Made by a program: the position numbers and the translations under genes
Notes under the pieces: generated by a model
Databases searched by the model: none
What the model saw: the letters and a program-made list of their open reading frames with translations, nothing else
What the model was told of the DNA's origin: nothing
Shown: positions 13,823 through 14,426 of the stretch, piece by piece
How the letters are laid out: the number at the start of each line of letters is the position of its first letter
Position numbering within the stretch: the stretch's first letter is position 1
Source: Bdellovibrionales bacterium
Lineage (GTDB): Bacteria > Bdellovibrionota > JAFGOL01
Assembly (NCBI GenBank): GCA_022710165.1
Contig: JAKLHL010000018.1
Location: 1-14,426 of the forward strand
Direction of reading: 5' to 3'
DNA: 14,426 bases

Positions 13823-14062
13823 ATGAAGTACCAGTGCCCATTCTGTGAAAGTTTTGATGTAAGAAAAAATGAACTTGGTGAAGTTGTATGCTTCTCATGT
13901 TTTAACATCTGTTCATACAACGACATAGACACTCTTCTGTGGGGAAGGGTCACAGAGACACCGCCTCCATTTCCTGACACATTAGAGAAAAGAAAAAGCA
14001 AACGTTCTTCACGCGGACAAAGAAGCTCTTCTGCCTCTGAGATAATTAGAAGGATTATATAG
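13823..14062 (+). CDS. Small zinc-ribbon protein with basic tail
   Basis: A 79-aa protein. The N-terminal half is a zinc ribbon: CPFC (Cys5, Cys8) and CFSC (Cys23, Cys26), 14 residues apart, with an extra Cys30. The layout resembles the small ribbons of TFIIB/TFIIS type and of various nucleic-acid-binding proteins. A Pro-rich hinge (48-51) leads to a strongly basic, Ser-rich tail (56-79, with KRKSKR and RGQR), which suggests RNA or DNA contact. This is inference; no function is recognised. It diverges from the ABC cluster and its last codons overlap the converging C39 gene by 8 bp. Confidence 0.65.
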   Translation: MKYQCPFCESFDVRKNELGEVVCFSCFNICSYNDIDTLLWGRVTETPPPFPDTLEKRKSKRSSRGQRSSSASEIIRRII

Positions 14063-14426
14063 ACGGTGTGATCAGGACCATCTGGTTCCAGCTGTTGTTC
14101 TTGTCTGAAAGCGAATCTATATTCCAAATATCCTGAAAATCATTGAAAGAGATCTCGGTGACATCATAGTCTCCAGGGTCGTTCACGAATAATATCCTGG
14201 ACTCCATATCATACCCTATGACCGTGACAAAATGCCCGTTAGTACCAAGATTATTTATTACCCTTGCTATCACAGGCTTTCCCCTAGTGAGGAAATATAA
14301 CAGCGACTCAAATTTACAAGAATAGACGTGTGCTTCAAAACCGTATTCGTCTGCCTTTTCTATAAGAGAACCCGTAGTGACCCCGGACTCACCTACTATA
14401 TCAGCACCAATGTCCAACTGGTCCAC
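14055..14426 (-). CDS. C39-type papain-like peptidase domain (C-terminal part)
   Basis: The frame enters from the right edge of the window, so at least the N-terminus is missing; the GTG codon at the edge is not taken as a start. The visible 123 residues show the second half of a C39 / C39-like fold: a GKPVIARV strand, the catalytic His in GTNGHFVTVIGYD (fragment residue 65) and the Asp in FVNDPG (residue 83), then a short tail ending WNQMVLITPSI. The catalytic Cys would lie upstream, outside the window. Such domains cleave double-glycine leaders when fused to ABC exporters, but stand-alone versions (C39_2) are widespread exported or cytoplasmic proteins. No transporter part follows here, so the stand-alone form or a C-terminal placement is favoured. 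Confidence 0.7.
   Translation of the reverse strand: MDQLDIGADIVGESGVTTGSLIEKADEYGFEAHVYSCKFESLLYFLTRGKPVIARVINNLGTNGHFVTVIGYDMESRILFVNDPGDYDVTEISFNDFQDIWNIDSLSDKNNSWNQMVLITPSI

Overview
The window reads as chromosome from a Gram-negative-type (two-membrane) bacterium. It holds an outer-membrane-type beta-barrel gene, a second secreted protein with a barrel-like C-terminus, the lipid II flippase MurJ, and a GldFG/NosFY-type ABC system. Coding regions use AGG for Arg and ATA for Ile very freely. The phylum cannot be fixed from this window alone; a deep-branching delta-proteobacterial-like or Elusimicrobia-like lineage is a guess. No tRNA, rRNA, transposase, integrase, phage gene or CRISPR array was seen. 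No gene-free stretch exceeds 300 bases; the longest are 44-290 and 3735-3927.

Layout. Positions 1-43: the first codons of a minus-strand gene. 44-290: a 247-bp divergent regulatory region with two copies of an 18-bp dyad, one near each side of the space before murJ. 291-1829 (+): murJ. 1832-3172 (-): phosphomannomutase/phosphoglucomutase. 3195-3243: back-to-back promoters sharing a -35 element. 3289-3498 and 3522-3734 (+): two tiny cysteine-rich proteins. 3772-3919: a 148-bp palindromic element. 3928-6315 (-): Lon protease. 6351-7847 (+): an exported protein with two tandem, apparently catalytically dead retropepsin-like domains. 7837-8451 and 8470-8976 (-): YciO and a small outer-membrane barrel. 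9105-10166 (+): an exported Lcl_C/DUF1566 domain joined to a barrel-like C-terminus. 10163-13695 (-): a four-gene cluster of ABC ATPase, ABC-2 permease, GldG-like auxiliary protein and a helical-repeat protein. 13823-14062 (+): a zinc-ribbon protein with a basic tail. 14055-14426 (-): the C-terminal part of a C39-type papain-like peptidase.

How the genes relate. Several products concern the envelope: murJ, the sugar-phosphate mutase (precursors for surface polysaccharide), the two barrel-like proteins and the ABC module. Lon and YciO are housekeeping types. Genes are packed tightly, and four of the five tail-to-tail junctions have a gap of 2 bp or overlap outright. The fifth, between 3734 and 3928, holds the large palindrome, which makes that element look inserted or specially kept.

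Most notable: (1) the palindrome, with a 27-bp uninterrupted stem when read as plus-strand RNA and a perfect TATAAT just ahead of it; (2) the paired dyads upstream of murJ, 73 bp apart; (3) the tandem dead retropepsin domains; (4) an ABC ATPase lacking the Q-loop Gln and the switch His; (5) three genes with no Shine-Dalgarno but a -10-like element 6-8 nt before the ATG, suggesting leaderless mRNAs.
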